The notes below the pieces were generated by a model. The model saw nothing but the letters and a program-made list of their open reading frames with translations, was not told where the DNA came from and did no database searches. From positions 6,820,001 through 6,884,000 of the forward strand of contig NZ_CP109479.1 in NCBI RefSeq assembly GCF_036227485.1: a DNA stretch of 64,000 bases, read 5' to 3'. A program made the translations under genes and the position numbers. Each line of letters starts with the position of its first letter. The stretch's first letter is position 1. The DNA comes from Streptomyces sp. NBC_01451 (GTDB lineage Bacteria; Actinomycetota; Actinomycetes; Streptomycetales; Streptomycetaceae). Below are positions 32,339-40,945 of this stretch, in pieces.

Positions 32339-33830
32339 TGGGCAGCGCCCGCTTCATGATCTTCCCCATGTCGTTGCGCGGGAGGGCGTCCAGGTAGCGC
32401 ACGACGCGGGGGCGTTTGTGCGGGGCGAGACGGGCGGCGACGTGGTTCGCCAACTCGTCCGCGTCCGGCGGGGACTGTGGATCGGCGGGGACGATCCAGG
32501 CGACGATCCGCTCACCCAGGTCGGCGTCCGGCTCCCCGGTCACGGCTGCCTCGCGCACTCCCGCGTGTTCCAGCAGCGCGTTCTCGATCTCGCCCGCGCC
32601 GATCTTGTAGCCGCCGCTCTTGATCAGGTCGGTGGCCTTGCGGCCGACGATTCGGACGTAGCCGTCGGGATCGCGCACCGCCATGTCCCCGGTGCGGAAC
32701 CAGCCGTCGGCGGTGAAGGCGGCGGCGGTCGCGTCGGGCCGGTTGAGGTATTCCGTGAACAGATTCGGCCCGCGCACCTGGATCTCGCCCACGGTTTCGC
32801 CGTCGTACGCCGTGATGGGCGTCCCGTCCTCCTCGACGAGCCGCAGCTCGACGCCCGGCAGCGGTACGCCGACCGTGCCCGCGCGGGGCTCCCCGTCCGC
32901 GCGGACGCTCGTGTTCATCAGGGTCTCGGTCATGCCGTAGCGCTCCACGACCCGTCGGCCGGTCGCGGCCGTGATCCGCTCGTGGTCGTGCACGGGCAGC
33001 GCGGCGGAACCGGAGACGAGCAGCCGGGCCCGGCCGAGCGCCTCGGCGAGTTCCGGGTCGCCGGGGAGCGCTTCCGCGATCCGGTGGTACATCGTCGGTA
33101 CGCCGAACAGCATCGTCGCCCCGTCGTTCAGCTCGCGGGTCACGCCCTCCGTCCCGAACCGCCCGAGGTGCCGTACCGAGCCGCCGCGCCGCAGCGGCCC
33201 GAGGATGCCGAGAATCAGACCGTGCACATGAAAGAGCGGAAGCCCGTGCACCAGCACGTCCTCGGAGGTCCACTGCCAGGCGTCGGCGAGCGCGTCCAGG
33301 GTGGCGGCGACGGCCCGGCGCGGGATGACGGCACCCTTGGGCGGGCCGGTGGTGCCCGAGGTGTAGACGATGAGGGCGGGGGTTTCGGGGGCGGGGTCGC
33401 CCGCCGCCCCTGGTACTGCCCCGGAGAACGGACGTACATCGACATCGACATCGACATCGACGTCGATGCGATCCAACGAGCTGAAGGCGGGGGGGAGTTG
33501 GTCGCCGGGGGCGGCGAGTACGAGTGCCGGTGAGCTGTCCTTCAGGATGTGCCCCAGCTCGCTCTCGCCCGACTTCGGGTTGAGCGGCACCGCCGGGACC
33601 CCGGCCAGCAGCGCGGCGACGACACCGACGGCCGTCTCCAGCGTCGGTGTCGCCCAGACGGCGACCGGGCGGCCCGCACCGGAGATCCGGTCGGCGAGGG
33701 CTCCGGCCGAGGCGGCGAGCTCGGAGTACGTCAGCGAGCGGGCGCCGAAGCGCAGGGCGGGCCGCTCGTCCGGAGTGTCCGTCGGGGTGTCGGTCGGGTC
33801 GGCGGTCAGCCCGGGGAAGAGAGAGGACAC
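32331..33830 (-). CDS. matB: Malonyl-CoA synthetase MatB-like acyl-CoA ligase
   Basis: 499 residues of the ANL superfamily. Motifs: IVYTSGTTGPPKGAVIPRR (AMP P-loop), YGMTETLM, GWFRTGDMA, a hinge then SGGYKIGAGEIE, and the C-terminal catalytic Lys in NDMGKIMKR. The reaction is malonate + CoA + ATP to malonyl-CoA. The assignment to malonate rests on its place next to a MatC-type carrier and a GntR regulator. The GTG at 33830 has AAGGAG 8 bp upstream. An Asp-Val run (IDVDVDVDVDV) near residue 120 is encoded by a hexanucleotide repeat at 33436-33465. Related synthetases accept other malonic acids, so exact specificity is open. Confidence 0.85.
   Translation of the reverse strand: MSSLFPGLTADPTDTPTDTPDERPALRFGARSLTYSELAASAGALADRISGAGRPVAVWATPTLETAVGVVAALLAGVPAVPLNPKSGESELGHILKDSSPALVLAAPGDQLPPAFSSLDRIDVDVDVDVDVRPFSGAVPGAAGDPAPETPALIVYTSGTTGPPKGAVIPRRAVAATLDALADAWQWTSEDVLVHGLPLFHVHGLILGILGPLRRGGSVRHLGRFGTEGVTRELNDGATMLFGVPTMYHRIAEALPGDPELAEALGRARLLVSGSAALPVHDHERITAATGRRVVERYGMTETLMNTSVRADGEPRAGTVGVPLPGVELRLVEEDGTPITAYDGETVGEIQVRGPNLFTEYLNRPDATAAAFTADGWFRTGDMAVRDPDGYVRIVGRKATDLIKSGGYKIGAGEIENALLEHAGVREAAVTGEPDADLGERIVAWIVPADPQSPPDADELANHVAARLAPHKRPRVVRYLDALPRNDMGKIMKRALPSD
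33436..33465 (+). repeat. Hexanucleotide ACATCG repeat inside matB
   Basis: Four ACATCG units and one ACGTCG lie in tandem and encode the Asp-Val run of MatB on the minus strand. The unit is the same as in the gap at 10231-10248. Confidence 0.75.
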
Positions 33831-33899
33831 GCGTCGTACTCCTTAACTCGTCACGTCTGTCGTACATGCGCGGTGGCGGCGCGGCGGCGGTACCGGCGG

Positions 33900-35261
33900 T
33901 CACGCCCAGCCCGGAACCACCAGCACCAGCCACACCACCGCGGGAACCACGGCCACCACGACTCCTCCGTACACCATCAGCTGCCGGAAGAAACGCTCAC
34001 GGTCGACATCCGGTGCCGAGGCCAGCACCAGCGCCCCGTTCGTCGAGAACGGACTGACGTCCACCACCGTCGCCGACACCGCGAGCGCCGCCACCATCCC
34101 GACCGCCCCGATCTCTCCCTGCGCCAGGAACGGTACCGCCAGCGGAATCAGCGCCCCCATGATGCCGACGGAGGACGTGAACGCCGAGATCAGCGCGCCG
34201 ATGTAGCAGAGGAGCACCGCGGCCAGCAGTGGCACACCGATGTCGCCGACACCCTCCCCGGCCCAGGTGATGGTGCCCATCTCCTGCAGCACGCCGACGT
34301 AGGTGAGGACGCCGCAGATCACCAGGACGGTCGTCCAGGCGATCTGCCCCACCGCCTTGCGGCTGTCCTCGGGCCAGCAGGCGGCGAGCAGGACGGCGAC
34401 CGTGATGGAGGTGAGCCCGGCGTCGAGGTCGAAGGCGAGCACGGCGACGACGAGGACGACGAGCCCGGAGAGAGTGGCGATACGGGCGGGCGTGAGAAGA
34501 AGGGCTTCCGCTGTCTGCACGGAGACCCCGCCTTCGGTACGGACGGAGACGCCGCCGCCCCCATCGTCGGCGCGGTCCTTGCCTCCGACGCCGCCGCCGA
34601 AGCCGCCCTCACCGCTCCCGCTGGCTTCGCCGCCGGGGGTGTCCCCGGCGCTCGCGCGGCTCAGCTTCAGCCCGCCGAACAGCACGAACACCACCGCCGC
34701 GATGGCGAGGTTGACGAAGAGGGAGGCGAGGAAGAGGGTGATCTCGTTGCCGGGAAGCTTCTCCTTCTCGACGATCCCGTTGACGATCGACCCGTAGATG
34801 CTGATGGGCGAGAAGCCGCCGCCCTGGGCCCCGTGCACCACCATCGCGCCCATCAGCAAGGGGCTGATGCCGTACTGGGCGGCGAAACTCAGCGCGATCG
34901 GCGCCACGATGGCGACGGCCGCCGGACTGACCGCGCCGATCGCGGTGAGCGCCCCCGTCAGTACGAACATCACCCACGGAATGAGCACGACCCGCCCGCG
35001 CACCAGGCGGACCGAGGCGTGCACGAGCCAGTCGGTGGTGCCGTTGGCCCGGGCGATCGCGAACAGATAGGTCACTCCGACCAGTACGACGAAGAGCGAG
35101 CCGGGGAACCCGGCGAAGATCGTGTCGGTGTCGAGGTCGGCCACGAGCTCGCCCACCCCGAAGGCGGCGGCGAACGCGAGCGCGCCCATGTTGATGGAAC
35201 GGGTCGTGGCGATCACGAACACCACGACCAGCACGAGGATCGAAATCAGTTCGGCGGACAT
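33900..35261 (-). CDS. matC: MatC-type dicarboxylate (malonate) carrier
   Basis: 453 residues with about twelve hydrophobic segments, starting at MSAELISILVLVVVFVIAT. The conserved regions (VTYLFAIARANGTTDWLV, SPAAVAIVAPIALSFAAQY, GFSPISIYGSIVNGIV) match the MatC/ion-transporter group related to SLC13 carriers. A cytoplasmic loop around residues 225-260 is unusually rich in Gly, Asp and Ser. Expected role: malonate or related dicarboxylate uptake feeding MatB 69 bp downstream. The ATG at 35261 has GGAAG 7 bp upstream; the longer frame upstream is Pro/His/Thr-rich noncoding sequence. Confidence 0.8.
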   Translation of the reverse strand: MSAELISILVLVVVFVIATTRSINMGALAFAAAFGVGELVADLDTDTIFAGFPGSLFVVLVGVTYLFAIARANGTTDWLVHASVRLVRGRVVLIPWVMFVLTGALTAIGAVSPAAVAIVAPIALSFAAQYGISPLLMGAMVVHGAQGGGFSPISIYGSIVNGIVEKEKLPGNEITLFLASLFVNLAIAAVVFVLFGGLKLSRASAGDTPGGEASGSGEGGFGGGVGGKDRADDGGGGVSVRTEGGVSVQTAEALLLTPARIATLSGLVVLVVAVLAFDLDAGLTSITVAVLLAACWPEDSRKAVGQIAWTTVLVICGVLTYVGVLQEMGTITWAGEGVGDIGVPLLAAVLLCYIGALISAFTSSVGIMGALIPLAVPFLAQGEIGAVGMVAALAVSATVVDVSPFSTNGALVLASAPDVDRERFFRQLMVYGGVVVAVVPAVVWLVLVVPGWA

Positions 35262-35417
35262 ATGGGCTTCCCGTCCTTGGGTCCCTTGTCGACGAGGGGG
35301 TGATGAGGGGGTGTGGGGATGTGGGGGATGAGTGCGATGAGTGCGATGAGGGGGGGTGAATGGGTTGAGGGGGTTGAGGGGCGATGTGGGGGGCTGGCTG
35401 GGTGGTCCAGCCACAAG

Positions 35418-35441
35418 TGGCTGAGTGGCTAAGTGGCTGAA
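35418..35441. repeat. Three octanucleotides TGGCTGAG, inverted to the [15 protein letters not shown]
   Basis: TGGCTGAG, TGGCTAAG and TGGCTGAA lie in tandem. They are the reverse complement of the CTCAGCCA units that begin 51 bp later, so the two arrays could pair as a hairpin. Confidence 0.7.
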
Positions 35442-35492
35442 CCACATTGGGTGTTGGTCTCGGCCAGCGTCAAGGGACACGACACAAATTGG

Positions 35493-35572
35493 CTCAGCCA
35501 CTCAGCCACTCAGCCACTCGACCACTCGACCACTCGACCACTGAGCCACAAGACCACTGAGCCACTCGTCCA
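35493..35572. repeat. Ten tandem octanucleotides (CTCAGCCA type)
   Basis: Units are CTCAGCCA x3, CTCGACCA x3, CTGAGCCA, CAAGACCA, CTGAGCCA and CTCGTCCA, with no gaps. They fill the divergent control region between matC and the GntR gene, 60 bp before the regulator start. The core CAGCCACT also recurs in the repeat region of the carboxyltransferase gene. Confidence 0.85.
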
Positions 35573-35634
35573 CAGGGCCTCCGAACCGGCGGCTACCCAG
35601 TGTTACGCTGCGGCCGACGTGAGGGGGAATGGGC

Positions 35635-36357
35635 ATGGCTGACGCATTGCGCCCGGTGGAGGCCAAGACGCGCCTGTACGAGCAGGTGCTCGACCGGCTG
35701 CGCAACTACGTCGTCGAGGGGGGTCTCGGGGCCGGTGACCGGCTTCCCCCCGAACGGGATCTGGCCGCCCGGCTGGGCGTCAGCCGGGCCTCCGTGAAAC
35801 AGGCCATCGTCGTGCTGGAGGTTCAGGGCCTGGTCGAGGCTCGGCACGGAGGTGGTACGTACCTCGTGCGTGACAGCCTTGAGGTCGAACCGGTGGAGCA
35901 GCTCGTCGAGCGTCGGCGTCGGCTGCCCGACGTACTCGACGCCCGCGAGGCGCTGGAGACCAAGCTCGCCGAACTGGCCGCCGAGCGCCGCACGCAGGAG
36001 GACATCGACGAACTGCGTGCCGCGCTAGGCGTCATGGGGGCGGAGATCGACGAGGGCGCGGACGGTGTGGAGGGGGACCGTCTCTTCCACGCCGCCGTCA
36101 CTGCCGCCGCGCACAGCGGGATCCTCGCCGAGTTCATGCGGTCGATCGCCGACCAGATCACCGAGAGCCGCCACGAGTCCCTCCGTCAACCGGGCCGTCC
36201 CGTACGCTCCCTGGCCCAGCACATGGCCATCTTCGACGCGATCGAGGCCGGACGGCCAAGGCAGGCCGCTGCCGCGATGCGACGGCATGTGCGGACGGTG
36301 GCGAAGGTCCGCTTGCTGGACTGGGATCCGGAGGACGACGGTTCGTCGTCGGACTGA
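35635..36357 (+). CDS. GntR/FadR-family regulator of the malonate locus
   Basis: 240 residues. The N-terminal winged helix is clear (RLPPERDLAARLGVSRASVKQAIVVLEVQGLVEARHGGGTYLV, about residues 27-70), followed by an all-helical FadR/FCD ligand domain with the metal-site type residues Asp, His and His (RLFHAAVTAAAHSG; LAQHMAIFDAIEAG). I chose ATG 35635 because GAGGGGG is 7 bp upstream; ATG 35629 would be too close to it. It is divergent from matC-matB and probably represses that operon until a malonate-type ligand binds, as MatR does elsewhere. The symbol matR is not used because the ligand is unproven. Confidence 0.85.
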   Translation: MADALRPVEAKTRLYEQVLDRLRNYVVEGGLGAGDRLPPERDLAARLGVSRASVKQAIVVLEVQGLVEARHGGGTYLVRDSLEVEPVEQLVERRRRLPDVLDAREALETKLAELAAERRTQEDIDELRAALGVMGAEIDEGADGVEGDRLFHAAVTAAAHSGILAEFMRSIADQITESRHESLRQPGRPVRSLAQHMAIFDAIEAGRPRQAAAAMRRHVRTVAKVRLLDWDPEDDGSSSD

Positions 36358-36439
36358 GTCAATTCCCCTCTGATGCAAGCCGGTTGGAGGTCGCTAGCAG
36401 GGCTGTGCCGACATCGCGCTGGCCCGGCTGGATGCCGTC

Positions 36440-36934
36440 ATGCCGGACCTGAACCGTGTCCTGGGACCGCAGCACCCCGAGAGCCTGTCGGCCCGGCTTC
36501 TGCGATTGCAGCTACAGGGAGAGACGGGCCAACTGCCCCATCGCGTCGAGGCGATGGAGGGGCTGATCGGCGAGATCGACCCGATCCTCGGTCCGGGCCA
36601 CCAGGACACGCTGGCCGCCCGGTCCTGCGTGGCCGAGTGGCTCAAGGAGGACGGTGAGACCGACAAGGCCGAAGGCGCCTACCAGCACGTCGTCACCATG
36701 GGTACGGAACACCTTGGCCCCGACCACCACATCACGCTGATGGCTCGCAGTTCGCTGACGATCCTGCACTACTACGGCACCGGTGGTGAGGGAAGGAGCG
36801 CGGCCGTGGACGCCATGACCGGCGTCGTCGAGGGGATGGAACGCGCCGTCGGCCCGAACCACCCGATCACCGCCTCCACCCGCCGCCTCCTCACCCAGTG
36901 GGAGAACGCTCGGCCCGACCCCACCAGCACCTGA
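36440..36934 (+). pseudogene. TPR-protein fragment, probable remnant
   Basis: 164 residues containing three or four TPR-like units with the signatures LGPQHPESL, LGPGHQDTL, LGPDHHITL and VGPNHPITAS, the same repeat type as the FxsT family in this window. It lacks any N-terminal NB-ARC or TIR region, and the in-frame sequence upstream reaches a stop only 14 codons before the ATG. No good ribosome site precedes the ATG. The simplest view is a 5'-truncated relic of an FxsT-like gene; a genuine small TPR protein is the alternative. Confidence 0.55.
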
Positions 36935-37060
36935 CAGTCCCGCTTCCGACGTCCCGCTTCCAGCGGCAGGACCGGCCCGGACCGGTTGTCCGTGATCCTC
37001 CGGTCGCGGATGATCTCGACGCCGGGGCCGTCGGCGGCGCGGCTGCCGAGCCCTCGCGGC

Positions 37061-38257
37061 CTACTGCACCCGCATCCGGCTTCCGCCCCCGCGCACCACA
37101 TCCGCCACCACGCAACTCACGTTGTCCGGACCCCCGTTGGCGTTCGCCGCCGCCACGAGCGCCGCTGTTGTCGCGTCCGGGGCGGGGATCGTCGTGAGGA
37201 GAGCCCGGATGGTGTGCTCCGGTACGGCCCTGGTCAGGCCGTCGGAGCAGAGGAGGTAGCGGTCGCCGGCCTGGGCGTCGTGCAGGCGGAGGTCGGGGGA
37301 GGCGGGGGCGGGAGCTTTTGTCAACGCCTTGAGGAGCAGGGTGCGTTGGGGGTGGGTCGACGCCTCCTCGGGGGTCAGCCGGCCCTCGTCGAGCATCGAC
37401 TGGACGAGCGTGTGGTCGTGGGTGATCAGGAAGAGTTCGCCGTCGCGCAGGAGGTACGCGCGGCTGTCTCCGATGTGTACGAGGGCGAGGCGCGAGCCCG
37501 TCCACACCATCGCGGTGAGGGTGGTGCCGACATCGTCCGTCACCTCGTCACCCGTCTTCTCGTGCCTGGTTCCGGCGATGTCCCGGACGGCCTGGGTGGC
37601 GCCCTGGACGGCGTCCTCCAGGAGGTTCAGGACGCTGCCGGCGGTGAGTGGCTCGGAGTCCAGGAACTTCAGGGCCTCGACGGCGGCAGCACTGGCCGGG
37701 GCCCCTCCGGGGCCGAAGCCGTCGGCGACAGCCAGGACGCGTGAACCGGCGTATGCCGTGTCCTGGTTGGCCGCGCGGACCAGACCGATGTCGGTGCGGG
37801 CGGCGTAGCGGAGTTCGAGCGGATTGGTGCCTGTCATGGGATGGGTGTCCTTCCTCGGCGGTGTCGAGAGGTGATCGACGAGGAACGTGGCGAGATCACG
37901 CCGGGTGGCCGTCTCCGCCTCGACCCGCGCCCAGAAGGCGCGGATCTCCCGGGCGGCGGCCGGCGGCTCCAGGGCCCTGACCTGCCGGATATGGGCCAGC
38001 GGCATCCCCAGACGGCGCAGCCAGGCGACCAGGCGGGCCTGCTCCAGCTGCTCGACCGCGTAGTAGCGGTATCCGGTGTCGGGGTCGACGCGGGCGGGGC
38101 GGAGCAGGTCCAGTTCGTCGTAGAGGCGAAGCGCCTTCGGTGACAGCCGGCACGCCCTGGCGAACGCCCCGATGGTCAGCATCTCCGGCTCCGTCTCCAT
38201 ATCCGGAATCAGCTCCATCTCTGTCTCCGTCTCCGTTTCCGTCGTCGGCTTCGTCAT
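37061..38257 (-). CDS. MerR regulator fused to a PP2C-type protein phosphatase
   Basis: 398 residues. After a Thr/Glu-rich N-terminal tail, residues 26-95 are a MerR helix-turn-helix (LTIGAFARACRLSPKALRLYDELDLL) with the usual dimer helix. Residues about 145-395 are a PPM/PP2C phosphatase with the metal motifs VADGFG, HIGDSRAYLL, CSDGL and GGPDNVS, all of which keep their Asp residues. The fusion predicts a DNA-binding protein that removes phosphate from Ser/Thr, or whose output depends on phosphorylation. The promoter upstream has the long spacer typical of MerR control. Adjacent genes do not show a target kinase. Confidence 0.85.
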   Translation of the reverse strand: MTKPTTETETETEMELIPDMETEPEMLTIGAFARACRLSPKALRLYDELDLLRPARVDPDTGYRYYAVEQLEQARLVAWLRRLGMPLAHIRQVRALEPPAAAREIRAFWARVEAETATRRDLATFLVDHLSTPPRKDTHPMTGTNPLELRYAARTDIGLVRAANQDTAYAGSRVLAVADGFGPGGAPASAAAVEALKFLDSEPLTAGSVLNLLEDAVQGATQAVRDIAGTRHEKTGDEVTDDVGTTLTAMVWTGSRLALVHIGDSRAYLLRDGELFLITHDHTLVQSMLDEGRLTPEEASTHPQRTLLLKALTKAPAPASPDLRLHDAQAGDRYLLCSDGLTRAVPEHTIRALLTTIPAPDATTAALVAAANANGGPDNVSCVVADVVRGGGSRMRVQ

Positions 38258-38336
38258 GGAGCACCCCGGTTCCTGGATTCCTGGATCCCTGTGTTCCTGA
38301 TCCCGGTTTTCCGCCGGGTTCCTCGTTCCGTCACCG

Positions 38337-38367
38337 ATGCTGCGGCTTCCCCGAAGGTGAAGGTCAA
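38337..38367 (-). promoter_or_regulatory. MerR-type promoter with 19-bp spacer
   Basis: On the minus strand TTGACC is followed after 19 bp by CAGCAT, about 80 bp before the MerR-PP2C start. The spacer holds CTTCACCTTCGGGGAAG, a partial dyad. Long 19-20 bp spacers are the mark of MerR-activated promoters, so autoregulation is likely. The -10 match is poor. Confidence 0.4.
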
Positions 38368-38441
38368 GAGCACTTGTTACCCTTCATCCGTTCCACTATC
38401 AGTGGTGAACCAGCAGTACACGCCTTACCGAGGGAGTCCCC

Positions 38442-39317
38442 GTGGTCCGCATCGCGATCGTCACCTACGACCCCCGGCCGGAGACCAGCAAGGACCGCGA
38501 TTTTCCGCTCCTGGTAAAGGAGTTGGTGGCTGCCGGAGCCGACGCGACCGCCGTCCACTGGGACGACCCCGATGTCGACTGGGCCTCCTTCGATCTCGCC
38601 GTCGTCCGGTCCACCTGGGACTACACCTGGCGTGCCGAGGAGTTCGCGGGCTGGCTGGAGCGGTGCGGGAAGGTCACGCGGGTCGCGAATCCGGTCGGTG
38701 TCCTGCGCTGGAACATGGACAAGCGGTACCTCGGCGAGCTGGCCGCGGCCGGTGTCCCCACGGTCCCCACCGTCTATCTGGCCCCCGGTGACGCCCCCGA
38801 CCTCCCCGACGACCGCGAGTACGTCGTCAAGCCCACTTCCGGCGCCGGCGCACGTTACGCAGCCCGCTACACGCCCGAGGACCGGGAGACGGCCGTACGG
38901 CATCTCGCGCGTATGCACGCGGAGGGGTTCACCGCGATGGTGCAGCCGTACGTCGGGAGCATCGACGTCACCGGGGAGCGCGCCCTGCAGTTCTTCGGCG
39001 GGCGTTTTCTGCACGCCAGCCGCAAGGGCGCCGTGCTGGCTCCCGGTACCGCGTACGACGACGACAAGGTCGCCCATCCCGACCTTGAGGTCTGGTCCCC
39101 GACCCCGGCCGAACTCGCCGTCGCGGAAGAGGCGTTGGCGGCCGTGCCGGACAACTCCGGTCTGCTGTACGCCCGCGTCGACCTGGTCCTCGGTGATGAC
39201 GGTGAACCCCGTGTGATGGAAGTGGAGTTGATCGAGCCGAACCTGTTCCTCGGTCTGCATCCGGACTCGGTGCCGGTGGTCGTGCAGGCCATCCTGCGGG
39301 CAGCCGTCGGCCGCTAG
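38442..39317 (+). CDS. ATP-grasp domain protein
   Basis: 291 residues. The N-terminal part is a pre-ATP-grasp domain (VRIAIVTYDPRPE); the ATP-grasp fold follows with the phosphate-binding loop KPTSGAGARYA (about 128-138), the adenine-strand VQPYVGSID and the metal-binding VMEVELIEPNLF (about 263-274). Members include glutathione-synthetase-like ligases that join a carboxylate to an amine; the substrate here is unknown. It starts at a GTG and is divergent from the MerR-PP2C gene across 184 bp that contain the MerR-type promoter and the dyad CCACTATCAGTGG. Confidence 0.85.
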   Translation: MVRIAIVTYDPRPETSKDRDFPLLVKELVAAGADATAVHWDDPDVDWASFDLAVVRSTWDYTWRAEEFAGWLERCGKVTRVANPVGVLRWNMDKRYLGELAAAGVPTVPTVYLAPGDAPDLPDDREYVVKPTSGAGARYAARYTPEDRETAVRHLARMHAEGFTAMVQPYVGSIDVTGERALQFFGGRFLHASRKGAVLAPGTAYDDDKVAHPDLEVWSPTPAELAVAEEALAAVPDNSGLLYARVDLVLGDDGEPRVMEVELIEPNLFLGLHPDSVPVVVQAILRAAVGR

Positions 39318-39396
39318 GGACTGTCGGAACCGGTGGTCCTCTTGGAACGACCACGACCACGACCACGACCGGGGTCATCGGGGGCTGTCGGGGCGG

Positions 39397-39969
39397 TCAG
39401 TCCCTGGCCGTCGTTCGCTGGAGCAGTCCCCAGGTGAACTCCGCCGCGTACTCGCGCCGTACCCCCGTGCCGTCCGGCGCCGTGAACGCCAGGCCCCAGC
39501 GGGTGGGGGCCGTGCCCTCCAGGGGGCGCGCGGGGGCGAAGGCGCGGGCGACCTCGTCGACCGTGCAGGACCAGGGGCGCAGGTCGTCCGGCGTGCGGAG
39601 CTCGGGTGCGAGGGTGCCCGGGGCCCGTACCAGCCACTCGTTCCAGGCCACGCCGTTCGGGGCCACGAGCACCTCGAAGCGCAGGTCGGGCCAGAGGGGG
39701 ACCGGCCACAGCCAGGCCTCGCACTCCAGGTCGCCGATCCTGCGGGGCGTCACCGACTCCGGGGTGCCGAGGACCGACCGGTACCGGGAGGCGGCGCCGC
39801 GGGCGCGCGGCGAGCGGAGCATCGCCTGCCAGCGCTTGTTGGCCTCGCGCATGTCCGCGATCGACACGCCCAGCTCGTGCCGGGCGTCCTCCACCAGGTC
39901 CGGGTTGTGGTCGGCCATGCGGCGCAGCAGCACCAGCTGGAAGTCGATAACCGTGAACATGCGAACCAT
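39397..39969 (-). CDS. Hypothetical protein, 190 aa
   Basis: I do not recognise the family. The protein is soluble, with Trp-rich stretches (ECEAWLWPVPLWPDLRFEV near residue 90, FTWGLLQRT at the end) and an N-terminal helical part (VLLRRMADHNPDLVEDARHELG). The ATG at 39969 has a weak AGG site; an ATG at 39960 is equally possible. It is divergent from the IclR gene and convergent with the ATP-grasp gene. Confidence 0.65.
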   Translation of the reverse strand: MVRMFTVIDFQLVLLRRMADHNPDLVEDARHELGVSIADMREANKRWQAMLRSPRARGAASRYRSVLGTPESVTPRRIGDLECEAWLWPVPLWPDLRFEVLVAPNGVAWNEWLVRAPGTLAPELRTPDDLRPWSCTVDEVARAFAPARPLEGTAPTRWGLAFTAPDGTGVRREYAAEFTWGLLQRTTARD

Positions 39970-40084
39970 CGTCTCGTACCTGCCGGGAGACGTGGACGGA
40001 TACGGACGGACGGTCACGGACGGCAACGAAGCCGTCGCACGCCCATTGCCCGCCCGGGTCCTTGTGGCTAGCCTGTCCTCTGTT

Positions 40085-40127
40085 CGTCATGCCGATCGTC
40101 TGTTGAAATCTCGAACGTCGTTGAAAA
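40085..40127 (+). promoter_or_regulatory. Candidate IclR operator: direct GTTGAAA repeats
   Basis: GTTGAAATCTCGAACG is followed closely by TCGTTGAAAAG, so GTTGAAA occurs twice in direct orientation about two helical turns apart, some 60 bp before the IclR start. A site for the IclR protein or a promoter element is plausible. Confidence 0.35.
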
Positions 40128-40171
40128 GCGTCGAGACCACCGACACCTTGGACACAAGAGAGGGGGCCGTC

Positions 40172-40945
40172 ATGGGACGCCTCGTACCTGCCGTGACCCG
40201 GGCTCTCGACATTCTTGAGCTCTTCCTGGACGGAGACGGCACGCTCTCCGCCCCGGACATAGTGCGCCGACTCCAGCTGCCGCGCACCACCGTGCACGAA
40301 CTGGTGACGACGCTCGCCGCCCGTTCGTACATCGTGCAGGTCCCCGGCCAGCCGGGACGCTACCGCCTGGGCGTGCGCCCGTACCAGCTCGGCAGCCGTT
40401 ACGCCGAGCAGCTGGACCTGGCCGCGGAGGGCCTGCAGGTGGCCCGTTCCGTCGCCGAGACGTGCGACGAGACGGTGCATGTCGCCATCCTCGAAGGCAC
40501 GGACGTCATCTACATCGCGAAGATGGACTCCACCCACGCGGTACGGATGGTGTCGGCGGCCGGCCGCCGACTGCCCGCCCACTGCACCTCCGTGGGGAAG
40601 ATGCTGCTGGCCTCCCTGCCCGACCACGAGCTCACCGCACGGGTCCCCGACAACGTCCCCCTGCCCGCGATGACGCCGAACAGCATCACCGACCCTGCGG
40701 CCCTGCGCGAGGCCCTCGCGGAGATCCGCCGCCGGGGCGTCGCGGTGGAGAACCGTGAGTCGAACCCGGACGTCAGCTGTGTGGCGGCACCGGTGTACGA
40801 CCGCACGGGCCGGGTGGTCGCCGCGCTGTCGATCTCCGTCCCGATGATCCGCTGGAGCGAGGACCGCCGTTCGGAGCTGGAGCAGCTCGCCGTCAAGGGC
40901 GCCGCCGAACTCTCCGAGCGCCTCGGTCACCGGAGCGTGGCATGA
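40172..40945 (+). CDS. IclR-family transcriptional regulator
   Basis: 257 residues. Residues about 5-65 form the IclR winged helix (LVPAVTRALDILELFLDG, then PDIVRRLQLPRTTVHELVTTL). Residues about 80-250 form the GAF-like effector domain with the usual HCTSVGKMLLASLP and the VAAPVYDRTGRVVAALSIS signature. GAGGGGG lies 5 bp before the ATG. It overlaps the SMP-30 gene by ATGA and so is co-expressed with it, which points to control of sugar-acid or lactone breakdown. The effector is unknown. Confidence 0.9.
   Translation: MGRLVPAVTRALDILELFLDGDGTLSAPDIVRRLQLPRTTVHELVTTLAARSYIVQVPGQPGRYRLGVRPYQLGSRYAEQLDLAAEGLQVARSVAETCDETVHVAILEGTDVIYIAKMDSTHAVRMVSAAGRRLPAHCTSVGKMLLASLPDHELTARVPDNVPLPAMTPNSITDPAALREALAEIRRRGVAVENRESNPDVSCVAAPVYDRTGRVVAALSISVPMIRWSEDRRSELEQLAVKGAAELSERLGHRSVA

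Noticed and set aside
35493..35572. A CRISPR array
   Set aside because: The units are 8 bp and abut directly, without spacers, and no cas genes are present.
36373..36657. A separate small protein gene
   Set aside because: It is an out-of-frame shadow of the TPR fragment, which has the recognisable repeat pattern.
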